From Hyphomicrobiales bacterium (GTDB lineage: Bacteria; Pseudomonadota; Alphaproteobacteria; Rhizobiales; NORP267), in the NCBI GenBank assembly GCA_021775875.1, contig JAJFHA010000011.1, forward strand, positions 200,178 through 264,177: a stretch of DNA of 64,000 bases. The letters run 5' to 3'. The notes under the pieces were generated by a model. That model had not been told where the DNA came from, did no database searches, and saw only the letters and a list, made by a program, of their open reading frames with translations. Position numbers and translations under genes: made by a program. The first letter of the stretch is position 1; every line of letters starts with the position of its first letter. This document shows positions 27,390 through 36,599 of this stretch, piece after piece.

Positions 27390-29579
27390 TTGGCCAGTTG
27401 GTTGGCGACATTGTTGAATGACGAGCGTGATCGCTGGTTTCTTTGGGTGCCGGTGGCGTTGGGACTTGGCGCTGCCGCTTATTTCGGCTTGCCGTCTGAA
27501 CCTGTAATGACGGTCCTGGCGGGAAGCGCTTTGGTTTTGGTTTTGCTGGCATATCGCGGCCGTAACTGGTTGCCGGGCGGATTTATAATTCTGTTGCTGG
27601 CGGCGTTCGTTTCAGGGCTTGCGGTGGCAAAATTTCGCAGCGAAACCCTCCGCGCCCCGGTATTGGCAGGGCAGCATGCCGGCGTCACGATTGACGGATG
27701 GCTGGAAAGTACCAGGCCGCGTCGGGACGGTGGGATAAATCTCCTTGTGCGGGTGTCTTCAATAGACCGTCTGGACGATCATGAAACCCCATATCGGGTG
27801 CGCTTGCGGCTTCGTGATCCGGCGCGTTTGGCAGAATTTTCGCCGGGGGCCACTATCAGAATCAAAGCGTGGATCGGTCCGCCACCGGGCCCTGCAACAC
27901 CCGGTGGGTATAATTTCTCCCGTTATGCCTGGTTTGAGCGGATAGGAGCCATTGGCATCGTGCATTCGATTGAACACCGGGTTGGCGAAGTTCAAAATCA
28001 AGGATTAGTCGACAATGCCTGGTTGGCAATCAACAGTATCCGGACTGAAATATCGCGCCGTATTCGTCACGCTTTGCCGGGCGATTCCGGATCAATCGCC
28101 ATCGCATTGATCACCGGGGACAGAAGCTACATTCCCCGAAATCACGTGGAAATGTTAAGGGCATCCGGGCTGGCTCATGTGCTTGCAATTTCCGGTTTGC
28201 ACATGACCTTGGTAACCGGTGCGCTCTTTGCCGGATTACGGGCGTTGCTCGCATTTTTTCCGGGTATCGTTTTACGCTATCCCATCAAAAAAATTGCCGC
28301 TTTCACGGCCCTGTTCGCGGGTGCGTTCTATCTGGCATTATCGGGGGCAAATGTAGCGACTCAGCGGGCTTTCATAATGGTCGCTATCATGCTTGTGGCG
28401 GTCCTTCTCGAACGTCCTGCAATTTCATTGCGCAATGTGGCATTGGCGGCTCTTTTTATAATTCTGTGGCGACCGGAAAGTGTGGTTACGGCCAGTTTTC
28501 AAATGTCGTTTGCGGCGGTCACCGCGCTGATCGCAGCTTATGAATTTGTTCTAAATCGGCGGAGAGCCAACAAGGACATGCATTTTGCCGGTTCGGCAAT
28601 GGCTGGATGGTTGCGGATACCAGGCAGGATTGTGTTGCTATATCTGGGCGGCGTTCTGTTCACAACCCTGGTGGCCTCCGCTGCGACGGCGCCATTTGCG
28701 GCCTATCATTTCCACCGGGTCGTGCCGTTTTCACTGGCAGGTAATCTGTTTGCCATGCCTGCCATAGCGTTATTGGTCATGCCGTTAGCATTGTTGTCCA
28801 TTATCGCGATGGGCTTCGGGCTGGAATTCTGGTCGCTGCAATTAATGGGGCAGGGGATTGATCTGGTGATACATACCGCAACCTGGGTCGCATCCTGGCC
28901 GGGGGCCGAGCAACCGGTCGCGGCGATGCCAACGTCCGCCATAATTTTGATGGTAATTGGTGGATTGTGGCTGATGCTGTGGCGGCGACGATGGCGATTT
29001 GCAGGTATTGGCGGGTTGGCTGCGGGGTTGTTGATCGCACTCAATCCGTCGCCGCCGGATATCCTGATTGACGGACGCGCCCGCGCCATTGCTGTGCGTG
29101 CAGATAATGGCCAATTACAAATGCTGATCAGAAGCCGCTCGACTTTTGCCGCCGAACAATGGTTGGAACGAGATGGCGACATGCGGGCTGTGGATCAGGT
29201 GTCGGGTGAAAACTTCGCTTGCGATTTTGCAGCCTGTATTTCACCGCTACCGGGCGGCGGAACAATATCCATCATCACACATCGGTCAGCGATGGCAGAA
29301 GAATGCCGGACGGCAAAAATTGTAATTTTTACATTTGAGCGCAAAGGCATCTGCCCCGGCCCGGACTTGGTCATGGATATGGAAGATCTGGAGGGTGAGG
29401 GCGCAGCGGCAATCTGGACCAGAGAGAGTAATGTGGAAATTATCCAGGCAGACCCGTATATATCACAACGTCCCTGGAGCCGACATCAGCGTATTCCGCA
29501 CACATTCTCCCGGCGACCGGAGCAACCATCGGCGCCACCAGACACCCCGTCGCCAACGCCGCCTGGCACGCAGACCTGA
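27390..29579 (+). CDS. comEC: ComEC/Rec2 family DNA-uptake channel protein
   Basis: An inner-membrane channel that passes single-stranded DNA into the cytoplasm during transformation. The 729-residue protein has two N-terminal helices, a DUF4131-type OB domain (about 90-200), then the Competence domain with HVLAISGLHMTLVTGALF and ALSGANVATQRAFIMVAIML. About ten further helices follow. The C-terminal 150 residues are soluble, but I see no metallo-beta-lactamase HxHxDH motif, so the nuclease-like domain is degenerate or lost. Translation appears to start at TTG 27390 with AGCGAGG 6 bases upstream. It sits in its common place between gltX and lexA. Confidence 0.9.
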   Translation: MASWLATLLNDERDRWFLWVPVALGLGAAAYFGLPSEPVMTVLAGSALVLVLLAYRGRNWLPGGFIILLLAAFVSGLAVAKFRSETLRAPVLAGQHAGVTIDGWLESTRPRRDGGINLLVRVSSIDRLDDHETPYRVRLRLRDPARLAEFSPGATIRIKAWIGPPPGPATPGGYNFSRYAWFERIGAIGIVHSIEHRVGEVQNQGLVDNAWLAINSIRTEISRRIRHALPGDSGSIAIALITGDRSYIPRNHVEMLRASGLAHVLAISGLHMTLVTGALFAGLRALLAFFPGIVLRYPIKKIAAFTALFAGAFYLALSGANVATQRAFIMVAIMLVAVLLERPAISLRNVALAALFIILWRPESVVTASFQMSFAAVTALIAAYEFVLNRRRANKDMHFAGSAMAGWLRIPGRIVLLYLGGVLFTTLVASAATAPFAAYHFHRVVPFSLAGNLFAMPAIALLVMPLALLSIIAMGFGLEFWSLQLMGQGIDLVIHTATWVASWPGAEQPVAAMPTSAIILMVIGGLWLMLWRRRWRFAGIGGLAAGLLIALNPSPPDILIDGRARAIAVRADNGQLQMLIRSRSTFAAEQWLERDGDMRAVDQVSGENFACDFAACISPLPGGGTISIITHRSAMAEECRTAKIVIFTFERKGICPGPDLVMDMEDLEGEGAAAIWTRESNVEIIQADPYISQRPWSRHQRIPHTFSRRPEQPSAPPDTPSPTPPGTQT

Positions 29580-29611
29580 AAAATCAGGAACAGTAACCCA
29601 ATCCGCAATTA

Positions 29612-30313
29612 TCAATAATTGCGAAAAAGTCCCACAAGTTTGCCCTGCACAGTAACCCGGTCGGGACCGAATATGCGGGTTTCATAGGCTGGGTTAGCAG
29701 CTTCTAATGCAATGGATTCGCCTTTGCGGCGGAGCCGTTTCAGGGTTGCTTCTTCGCGGTCAATCAGGGCAACGACAATATCGCCGGTCTCGCCTGTGTT
29801 TTGTTTGTGGATCAGAACCGTATCCCCATCCAGAATTCCGGCTTCAACCATCGAGTCGCCACGAACCTCAAGGGCAAAATGTTCCCCCGTTGGTAGCATG
29901 TCCGCAGGAATAGAAATCGTACTATCCTGAGTCTGGATCGCTGAAATCGGTGTACCAGCCGCGATCCTGCCCATAACAGGGACAGAAATCACATCCCGTT
30001 GGTCCTCAACAGGCGCTTCGCGCGATTTAACTTTACCAAGACTTCCTTCGATAACAGCTGGAGAAAAACCCTGATTGCGCCGGGCGTGATTTTCCAAGGC
30101 TTCGGGAAGCTTGATAATTTCCAAGGCCCGCGCACGATGTGGCAAGCGGCGAAGGAACCCGCGCTCTTCGAGCGCTGTAATAAGCCGATGAATGCCCGAT
30201 TTTGATCGTAAATCAAGGGCTTCTTTCATTTCTTCAAAGGAAGGTGGCACCCCGGCTTCCTGCAACCGCTCATTGATGAAAACCAGAAGATCAAGCTGTT
30301 TTTGGGTCAGCAT
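29612..30313 (-). CDS. lexA: SOS repressor LexA
   Basis: LexA represses DNA-damage genes until RecA filaments trigger its self-cleavage. The 233-residue protein has an N-terminal winged helix ([20 protein letters not shown] to about residue 66), a linker, and an S24 peptidase domain. The cleavage site is Ala119-Gly120 in GRIAAGTP, and the catalytic dyad is Ser154 ([10 protein letters not shown]) and Lys192 (ATLKRL). The length and [20 protein letters not shown] suit the alphaproteobacterial type. Its promoter contains a matching SOS box, so autoregulation is expected. It converges with comEC. Confidence 0.97.
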   Translation of the reverse strand: MLTQKQLDLLVFINERLQEAGVPPSFEEMKEALDLRSKSGIHRLITALEERGFLRRLPHRARALEIIKLPEALENHARRNQGFSPAVIEGSLGKVKSREAPVEDQRDVISVPVMGRIAAGTPISAIQTQDSTISIPADMLPTGEHFALEVRGDSMVEAGILDGDTVLIHKQNTGETGDIVVALIDREEATLKRLRRKGESIALEAANPAYETRIFGPDRVTVQGKLVGLFRNY

Positions 30314-30388
30314 TTTGGCTGTATCCTGTCTAATCGCCGCGATCCCGTATCAGAATCATTTTTGACGGCAATGTACAAATCAAGAACA

Positions 30389-30417
30389 TTTATACATGTT
30401 CTGCTTGTGTTCCGCAA
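30389..30417 (-). promoter_or_regulatory. lexA promoter with SOS box (GTTC-N7-GTTC) in the spacer
   Basis: On the - strand, TTGCGG (30417-30412) and TATAAA (30394-30389) are separated by exactly 17 bases, a good sigma-70 promoter. The direct repeat GTTC-TGCTTGT-GTTC at 30398-30412 is the alphaproteobacterial LexA site and fills the spacer. LexA binding would block RNA polymerase directly. The predicted transcript has a 5' UTR of about 70 bases. Confidence 0.8.
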
Positions 30418-30469
30418 GTGGAATCATGGCATATATCCCTGTCGGAACGGGGCTACCGCCATAAAACCA

Positions 30470-30721
30470 ATGATTAATCGAAAAAAATATGTTCGCGGTG
30501 ACGACCATACCAATACCGTCGAAGGCTTCTGGTTAGACGCCAAGTGCGCCATAGAAGACACCTATATCTGGGTCTCTAAGACGCATCTCCAAAATTATCT
30601 TTTGGAGATTGAGTATCTTCACTGCCTTCGTCGCCAGCCGCGTTTGATGTTAGATATTCTTTTGACAGCTTTTCCGCGTCCAAACGAGGCTAAGTCGCCA
30701 TCACGTGGACTAGGTGGTTAA
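30470..30721 (+). pseudogene. IS1595 (ISXO2-like) transposase, C-terminal remnant
   Basis: About 80 codons resemble the end of the DDE transposase of the IS1595 family. YVRGDDHTNTVEGFW matches the usual YVRGD-HTN-EGFW block that carries the catalytic Glu, followed by TYIWVSKTHLQNYLLEIEYL (compare TYHHVSxxHLxRYLxEF) and a degraded RR..RLMLDILL end. The N-terminal zinc ribbon and the first two catalytic Asp residues are missing, and no terminal repeats were recognised, so this is a dead fragment. The frame is open further 5' (to 30302), but that part crosses the lexA promoter and has no similarity. It marks a past insertion between lexA and moeA. Confidence 0.7.
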
Positions 30722-30725
30722 ATTT

Positions 30726-31352
30726 TCACTTGTTGACATCTGCGTCACTGATTTCTTTTGGTTCGTTTAGATTAAGCGGCAATTGTTCAATGTCTCCTGG
30801 TGTCAAACTTACCCAGTTTATTCGGCCAGTATTATAGGGCGCTGCCTGATAATCGGCGTCGCCCACGAAAACGGTAATTCTGTGGAAAGCACATTTTCTG
30901 AATATGGAATTGCTTACTCCAAATCCGTTGGTGGGCTTTGTTGTCGCTGGTAGATAAACGACATCAATGTTTGGCCCACGAGTTTCGGTTATTGAAACGC
31001 CCGCAACAAAAAACATATTGGCTGGGCCGATAATGTCGCAATTTATGAATGTCTTATTTTCGATCCAAGGATCGGTTGGCAACACAAATTCATTCAAGAA
31101 TACCCTTTGGTTTTCGAAGGTATCCTTCATCGGGTCGACATTCGGATGTTTGTCGATAAATAGTTTGGTAAACTGCGCTTTTGTTAGAAACCAAAATCCC
31201 AACCGCCATAAAAAGGTCAGCAAAACTACAATTGCAACACCAATAAACCCCGCAACGACCCATGAAAATGGTTCGTATTCTTTGAACAGTTCGGTAGTCT
31301 TTACAGCCCATGCTGGTATTGCAAATGACCCCATTAAACCGACCGCTTGCAA
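30726..31352 (-). CDS. Hypothetical membrane-anchored protein (208 aa)
   Basis: I do not recognise a named family. The N-terminus is weakly hydrophobic, and a strong membrane helix lies at about residues 30-58 (WVVAGFIGVAIVVLLTFLW). The remaining 150 residues are soluble, with two similar short blocks, NKTFINCDIIGPANMFF and NSIFRKCAFHRITVFVGD, like rungs of a small beta-helix. The DNA is visibly AT-richer than the flanking moeA and the protein is Phe/Asn/Thr-rich, which suggests transfer. It lies beside the transposase remnant, with only 4 bases between their ends, in an islet interrupting lexA-moeA. It could be cargo of the lost element. Function unknown. Confidence 0.6.
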   Translation of the reverse strand: MQAVGLMGSFAIPAWAVKTTELFKEYEPFSWVVAGFIGVAIVVLLTFLWRLGFWFLTKAQFTKLFIDKHPNVDPMKDTFENQRVFLNEFVLPTDPWIENKTFINCDIIGPANMFFVAGVSITETRGPNIDVVYLPATTKPTNGFGVSNSIFRKCAFHRITVFVGDADYQAAPYNTGRINWVSLTPGDIEQLPLNLNEPKEISDADVNK

Positions 31353-31476
31353 AACAAGGGATAGCTTCCATTAGAAGTCTTTTAAAAACTTTTTGAGTGT
31401 TCGCATACCTGAATCATATCAGGATTCCCTCATACATATCTATATGGGATATATGCCGCAATCGCCCAATTCCAGA

Positions 31477-32697
31477 TCAGGTATCGTCGAGATGGAGGAT
31501 TTTCACCTGGCCACCGGCCTTTGTCGCCGGGCAAAAGGGGGGCCGCAGGATCAGGCAATCGGCGCGGGCGAGATTGCCTAGCATGGAGGAATCCTGGCGT
31601 GAAAATGCGGTAACAATATTCAGGCCGTCTTTTGAGCCAGTAACCCGCGCTCGCAGATAATCTTGCCGCTGGTCATTTTCCGGCAAATCTTTTTCCAGAA
31701 CGGCGGTTTCCTCGACACGTTCAGTGCTGAGCCCAAGCATGGTGCGGATAAGGGGGCGCAGGAAAATTTCGGCGCAGACCATGGCGGATACGGGGTTTCC
31801 GGGAAGGCCGAGCACGCGCATTGGGCCCATCCGGCCATACATCAGCGGTTTGCCGGGGCGCATTGCTATTTTCCAGAAACCAAGTTCCATGCCGCCACTT
31901 TCAAGTGCGCCGAGAACCAGGTCATGGTCGCCGACCGAGGCACCGCCAATGGTCACCAGAATATCGAGATTGGCGTTTCGCCCGGCTTCGATTGAAGCTG
32001 CGAGAGACTCATTCGTATCCGCAGCGATACCCAAATCAATCGCGGTCCCGCCGAGGCGCTCCACAAAGCCTTGCAGTCCGATATTGTTGGAGGAAATTAT
32101 TTGCCCCGGACCGGGTTCCTGTCCGGGTGGCACCAATTCATCACCGGTTGCCAGAATGCCGACCCGGGGCCGGGCGACAACATTCACCTCGGGATGGTTC
32201 ATGGCGGCGGCGAGGGACAGGTGGCGCGGACGCAATTTGGTGCCGCGCTCGATCAGTGTTTCGCCTTCGAAAAAATCGAGACCGCGTTTTCGGATATAAC
32301 GCCCGGCCGCGACCAATTCCCGGGTCAGGATTTCTGATCCCTGCGCGTCGGCATTTTCCTGAATGAGGATTGCGTCGGCACATTCGGGCACGATTGCGCC
32401 GGTAAAAATCCGGACGGTTTCGCCCGCGCTCATTTTGCCGTCAAATGGATGACCGGCAGCGGATTCTCCGATCAGCCGCAGGCTAATGGGCAAGTCCGCG
32501 CCTTCCGAAAAATCGCTGCTGCAAACCGCATAGCCGTCCATGGCCGAGGCTTCAAACGGTGGTTGGGTGCGAAGCGCTTTGATATCGTCGGCGGAAATGC
32601 GCTCAAGCGCGTCGATGAGTGGAAGCATTTCGCCGTGATGGGCGTCAACGCCATCAAGGATACGTTCCAGGGCTTCACTGACAGGGATCAGGCTCAC
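31477..32697 (-). CDS. moeA: Molybdopterin molybdotransferase MoeA
   Basis: MoeA inserts molybdate into adenylylated molybdopterin. The 406-residue protein begins with the typical VSEALERILDGV and has the active-site loop PPFEASAMDGYAV. The MoCF domain contains VGILATGDELV, the catalytic-domain block ILVTIGGASVGDHDLVLGAL and MRPGKPLMYGRMGPMRVLGL with LPGNPVSAMV. It starts at GTG 32697, 19 bases after moaC, and is the last gene of the trp-moa run. The intervening islet separates it from lexA. Confidence 0.96.
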   Translation of the reverse strand: MSLIPVSEALERILDGVDAHHGEMLPLIDALERISADDIKALRTQPPFEASAMDGYAVCSSDFSEGADLPISLRLIGESAAGHPFDGKMSAGETVRIFTGAIVPECADAILIQENADAQGSEILTRELVAAGRYIRKRGLDFFEGETLIERGTKLRPRHLSLAAAMNHPEVNVVARPRVGILATGDELVPPGQEPGPGQIISSNNIGLQGFVERLGGTAIDLGIAADTNESLAASIEAGRNANLDILVTIGGASVGDHDLVLGALESGGMELGFWKIAMRPGKPLMYGRMGPMRVLGLPGNPVSAMVCAEIFLRPLIRTMLGLSTERVEETAVLEKDLPENDQRQDYLRARVTGSKDGLNIVTAFSRQDSSMLGNLARADCLILRPPFCPATKAGGQVKILHLDDT

Positions 32698-32716
32698 GTT
32701 CTTACAATCTCTATTA

Positions 32717-33199
32717 TTATGGGGTGGCGGTGAAACTGCCGGATTTCCCGCCAGATTTTTCCATTAGCCGTATATCACCAATACGCATACCGCGATCCAC
32801 CGCCTTCACCATGTCATAAATCGTGAGACACGCAACGGATACGGCCGTCAGCGCTTCCATCTCGACCCCGGTTTGGCCGGTTACTTTGGCAGTGGCAACC
32901 ACTTGAATGCGGTTCTGTTCCTGATCCGGGGTCAGATCAACCGTCACGCTGGTCAATCCAAGTGGGTGGCAAAGCGGGATCAGTTCGTGAGTTCGTTTAG
33001 CCGCCATGATGCCGGCGAGGCGGGCGGTTCCGAGCACGTCGCCTTTCTTGGCATTTCCCTCAATCACCAAAGCAAGGGTCGCGGGTTCCATGGTGACAAA
33101 ACCTTCGGCAACCGCAATTCTGGTGGTCACGTCTTTTGAGGAGACATCCACCATATGGGCGTCGCCAAGTTCATTGATATGGGTCAGCTTGTCACTCAT
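32717..33199 (-). CDS. moaC: Cyclic pyranopterin monophosphate synthase MoaC
   Basis: MoaC converts the MoaA product to cyclic pyranopterin monophosphate in molybdenum cofactor synthesis. The 160-residue protein has [17 protein letters not shown] at the start, [17 protein letters not shown] with the conserved HPL, and the C-terminal active-site [20 protein letters not shown] and KSGGKSGSF. Length and motifs are standard. It lies 2 bases after trpC and is followed by moeA; moaA is not in the window. Confidence 0.97.
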   Translation of the reverse strand: MSDKLTHINELGDAHMVDVSSKDVTTRIAVAEGFVTMEPATLALVIEGNAKKGDVLGTARLAGIMAAKRTHELIPLCHPLGLTSVTVDLTPDQEQNRIQVVATAKVTGQTGVEMEALTAVSVACLTIYDMVKAVDRGMRIGDIRLMEKSGGKSGSFTATP

Positions 33200-33201
33200 A
33201 A

Positions 33202-34017
33202 TTATTCAGCCGCATTCTGGGCAGGGCCCGGCGCGAGCAGGGTGCGGGTGGCAGTTTCCACATCGCTTTGCCGCATCAGGCTTTCGCCGATCAGGAAGAT
33301 GTTCACACCGACTTTCGACATGCGTGCCAAATCGTCGGGACCGGAGAGGCCACTTTCCGCGATCACCATTCTATCGCCGGGAATCAGAGGGGCGAGGCGT
33401 TCGGTCGTCGCGAGGTTAGTCTCGAAGGTTTTCAGATTTCGGTTGTTGATCCCTATCAACGGGGTATCTAAACGGAGCGCCCGTTCCATCTCGGCTTCGT
33501 CGTGAACTTCAACAATAACATCCAGCTTCCATCTCAATGCCGCATCTTCGAGCGATTTCGCAATATCGTCGTCCACCATCGCCATGATAATCAAAATGCA
33601 ATCAGCACCCCAAGATCGGGCTTCTGCAACCTGGTACGGATCAAGCATGAAATCTTTGCGCAGCGCAGGCAATGTGCAGTGGGCGCGCGCTTCCGCGATA
33701 AATACCGGGTCACCTTGAAAGGACGGTTTGTCGGTCAGGACAGACAGGCAAGTAGCACCCCCGGCCTGATAGGCGGCGGCGATGTTGCCCGGATCAAAAT
33801 CAGAACGGATCAACCCTTTAGAGGGGCTGGCCTTTTTAATCTCAGCGATCAGGCCATAGGCTCCATCAGCAACTCTGGATTGCAACTGTTTTGCAAAACC
33901 TCTCGTAGGTTCCTGGTCCTGCGCGCGCGCCTCAATTTCCACCAACGGAATGCCGGACATGGCGGCGCTTATTTCTTCACGTTTATATTCAGCAATTTTT
34001 GCGAGAATATCGCTCAC
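33202..34017 (-). CDS. trpC: Indole-3-glycerol phosphate synthase
   Basis: A TIM-barrel enzyme closing the indole ring in tryptophan synthesis. The 271-residue protein shows [11 protein letters not shown], the catalytic Lys in [42 protein letters not shown] and VIAESGL. It is monofunctional, with no TrpF domain. Its start overlaps the trpD stop by 4 bases, so trpD-trpC-moaC-moeA behave as one operon. Confidence 0.97.
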   Translation of the reverse strand: MSDILAKIAEYKREEISAAMSGIPLVEIEARAQDQEPTRGFAKQLQSRVADGAYGLIAEIKKASPSKGLIRSDFDPGNIAAAYQAGGATCLSVLTDKPSFQGDPVFIAEARAHCTLPALRKDFMLDPYQVAEARSWGADCILIIMAMVDDDIAKSLEDAALRWKLDVIVEVHDEAEMERALRLDTPLIGINNRNLKTFETNLATTERLAPLIPGDRMVIAESGLSGPDDLARMSKVGVNIFLIGESLMRQSDVETATRTLLAPGPAQNAAE

Positions 34018-35039
34018 GATGTCGCGCCCTGATTGGAGATTTCAACAAGGCGGTCGAGTCGGTCTTTTGCTGCACCATCGTCAATGCTGGCAATTGCCAG
34101 AGTGATGCCGTCTTTGAGATTTTCGGCTTTGCCAGCGACAATGAATGCCGCGCCAGCATTCATCAAAACGATATCGCGGAACGGGTTTTTGGCACCGTTA
34201 AGGACGTCGCGAATGGCGGCGGCGTTGAAATCAGCTTCGCCACCCTTGAGATCATCAGCAGACGCGATTGCGATCCCGAATTCTTCCGGTGAAATATCAA
34301 AGCTGCGAATTTTACCATCGATCATTTCCGCAACATGAGTCGGTCCCGTGGTGGTGATTTCGTCAAGGCCGTCTGAACCGTGAACCACCCAGATCCGATC
34401 CGCTCCAAGCTTGCTCATAACTTCAGCCACTGGTTCAACCCATTGGCGGGAAAAGACGCCGATCAACTGGCTGCGGGTACGGGCAGGGTTCGACAAAGGT
34501 CCGAGCAGGTTGAAAATGGTGCGTGTCCCAAGTTCGACGCGGCTGGGACCTACATGTTTCATCGCGGAATGGTGGGCCGGGGCAAACATGAATCCGAGAC
34601 CTGCCTCACGGATACATTTCGAAATGCCAGCAGGATCAAGTTCGATATTGACACCAAGTGCAGCCAGAACGTCTGCCGCGCCGGATTTCGACGACAGCGC
34701 ACGGTTGCCATGTTTGGCGATCGGGACACCGCCACCGGCAACTACGAATGCTGTGCAGGTTGAAATGTTGTAAGTGCCAGCCCCGTCCCCGCCGGTGCCG
34801 ACAATATCCATAGCGTCTGCTGGCGCGTCAACTTCCAGCATCTTGGAGCGCATGGTTGTTACAGCGCCGGATATTTCATCAACGGTTTCGCCGCGCACCC
34901 GGAGCGCCATCAGAAACCCGCCAATTTGTGATGGCGTCGCTGCGCCCGACATCACAATCTCGAAAGCGGCTTTTGCATCTTCAAAACTGAGAGACTTACC
35001 ATCGGCGACAATGGCCAACAAAGCTTTCATATCTGACAT
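34014..35039 (-). CDS. trpD: Anthranilate phosphoribosyltransferase
   Basis: Joins anthranilate and PRPP, the second step of tryptophan synthesis. The 341-residue protein has the PRPP loop [15 protein letters not shown], then [20 protein letters not shown] and [18 protein letters not shown], all family signatures. A 141-base gap separates it from the upstream alpha/beta hydrolase. That gap holds a small hairpin (TTGCTT-GATCA-AAGCAA, 35126-35142) and may carry a promoter. Confidence 0.97.
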   Translation of the reverse strand: MSDMKALLAIVADGKSLSFEDAKAAFEIVMSGAATPSQIGGFLMALRVRGETVDEISGAVTTMRSKMLEVDAPADAMDIVGTGGDGAGTYNISTCTAFVVAGGGVPIAKHGNRALSSKSGAADVLAALGVNIELDPAGISKCIREAGLGFMFAPAHHSAMKHVGPSRVELGTRTIFNLLGPLSNPARTRSQLIGVFSRQWVEPVAEVMSKLGADRIWVVHGSDGLDEITTTGPTHVAEMIDGKIRSFDISPEEFGIAIASADDLKGGEADFNAAAIRDVLNGAKNPFRDIVLMNAGAAFIVAGKAENLKDGITLAIASIDDGAAKDRLDRLVEISNQGATS

Positions 35040-35180
35040 GATGAACGGATCTCCGGATTTTTACCCTGTCGCGATCCAGCTTATCAGGTTCGAAGCGAAA
35101 TATCATGCTTCGTTGCGCCCGGATGTTGCTTGATCAAAGCAAGGTTAATACGGGCACGAGGTCGATTTTGGATCAAACAA

Positions 35181-35900
35181 TCAGGAAGCTTTTAGATTTA
35201 TATTCTGTTGGGTCGACGAACGTTCAACTGCAAATTTGTGAAGAATCTTAGCTAGCTTCTCTGGCTTTTCCAACGGAATGGCATGGCCGCATTCGCTGAT
35301 TTCATGCAATTGAAAACCTGGGAAACGCTGTTTTAGGTCAAAATATATTTCCGGCGGACTGAGCTTGTCATGTTCGCCAAGGACAAGGTGGATTTTATCC
35401 TGAAATCGCTCGTAATAATCTTCGTGCTGTAAATCTGCGGTCGCCGTTTTCAGTGTCTTCATTTTCCGCAAAACACCGGGTGATTTCATGACCGAAAAAT
35501 ACAAATCCAGATATGAATCGATCTCGGCCTGGGTGAATGCCGACGGGTCATAAACCAGCTCGGCTAGCCAATCGACGACTTTCTCCTTGCGACGTGGCAA
35601 AGGATAAGATCCGAAACCTGTATAGGTGCCAACAAGAAAAACATCTGAAAACGAGTCTGATAAACTCAGCGCAATCAACCCACCGAGAGAATGCCCAACA
35701 ACGACAGCTGTACCGTCCTTGAATTCAGGAGCAAGCGCTTCAAAGGCCTGATCGGAATAGTCCTTGATAGAGGTAATGCTGTCCTTGAAATAAGGAAGGT
35801 CTAGCGAAACGCATTCGTGACCGAGCGGTTCCAATGCAGCAATGACCTTTGTCCAATCAGATGGAGCACCGATTAACCCGTGTGAAAATACAAATTTCAT
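35181..35900 (-). CDS. Alpha/beta hydrolase family protein
   Basis: A 239-residue serine hydrolase of the alpha/beta fold. The nucleophile elbow is VVVGHSLGGLIALSL (Ser at about residue 70), preceded by an oxyanion-type FSHGLIGAPSDW. Near the end, ISECGHAIPLEKPEKLA gives the catalytic His, and LVLGEHDKLSPPE the Asp. The substrate is not deducible. It is placed between trpG and trpD on the same strand, 45 bases after trpG, an unusual guest in the trp cluster. It may be an unrelated insertion rather than part of tryptophan synthesis. Confidence 0.85.
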   Translation of the reverse strand: MKFVFSHGLIGAPSDWTKVIAALEPLGHECVSLDLPYFKDSITSIKDYSDQAFEALAPEFKDGTAVVVGHSLGGLIALSLSDSFSDVFLVGTYTGFGSYPLPRRKEKVVDWLAELVYDPSAFTQAEIDSYLDLYFSVMKSPGVLRKMKTLKTATADLQHEDYYERFQDKIHLVLGEHDKLSPPEIYFDLKQRFPGFQLHEISECGHAIPLEKPEKLAKILHKFAVERSSTQQNINLKAS

Positions 35901-35945
35901 CCCGCCACTTTCATCATCAATTCAGAATTGTCACGAAACATCTAA

Positions 35946-36524
35946 TTACCGCCAGTTCGCGGCAATGTTAAGGAAATTCCGCAAAATATCGTGTCCATGT
36001 TCAGACGCGATACTTTCTGGATGAAATTGTACCCCGTGTACAGGGAGTTTTTTGTGCGACAATCCCATGATTGTTCCGTCATTATCTTCCGCCGTAATCG
36101 TCAATTCTTCCGGAAATGACGCGCGGTCCACAACCAGAGAATGGTAACGGGTCGCTGAAAATGTTGGCGGTAGACCGGTAAATACACCCAGGCCGGTATT
36201 TTGTATGTCGCTAATCTTGCCATGCATGAGTTTGGGCGCAGATACCACGTTGCCACCGAATACCTGCCCCATGGCTTGCATCCCCAAGCATACGCCGAAC
36301 AGAGGAATTTTGCCTGCTGCGGTCTCGACCAATTTGAGACATATCCCGGCTTTATCCGGCGTGCAGGGTCCTGGAGACAATAAAATAGCGTCCGGGGCGT
36401 CCTGCATTATGTCCTCAACACTTATACGGTCGTTGCGCACAACCCGTGTTTCCGCGCCAAGTTCACCCAGATAATGAACGAGGTTGTAGGTAAAACTGTC
36501 ATAATTGTCGATCAACAGGATCAT
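35946..36524 (-). CDS. trpG: Anthranilate synthase glutaminase subunit
   Basis: A class I glutamine amidotransferase supplying ammonia to TrpE. The 192-residue protein has LLIDNYDSFTYNLVHYLGEL at the start, LLSPGPCTPDKAG, the nucleophile Cys79 in FGVCLGMQAMGQ, and VQFHPESIASEHG with the His-Glu pair. It could double as PabA for folate synthesis, as single copies often do. It lies 75 bases after trpE. Confidence 0.96.
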   Translation of the reverse strand: MILLIDNYDSFTYNLVHYLGELGAETRVVRNDRISVEDIMQDAPDAILLSPGPCTPDKAGICLKLVETAAGKIPLFGVCLGMQAMGQVFGGNVVSAPKLMHGKISDIQNTGLGVFTGLPPTFSATRYHSLVVDRASFPEELTITAEDNDGTIMGLSHKKLPVHGVQFHPESIASEHGHDILRNFLNIAANWR

Positions 36525-36599
36525 GTCGGTCCATCAAAAATTTTCTGGAGCTATTTGCGATTGGAGGCAGCGACGCGTCAAGCCTAAAACGTGCTCCTC

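Noticed and set aside
29604-29623. CGCAATTAT-CA-ATAATTGCG, a 9-bp inverted repeat at the comEC/lexA junction, considered as a bidirectional terminator.
   Set aside because: It overlaps the last lexA codons, the loop is only 2 bases, and no T-run follows on either strand.
30302-30469. Open frame leading into the transposase remnant.
   Set aside because: It overlaps the lexA 5' end, promoter and SOS box, and its translation has no transposase similarity before about 30478.
31724-32366. Long + strand ORFs (around 180-190 codons) opposite moeA.
   Set aside because: They are antisense shadows of a strongly recognised gene, with Arg/Pro-rich low-information translations.
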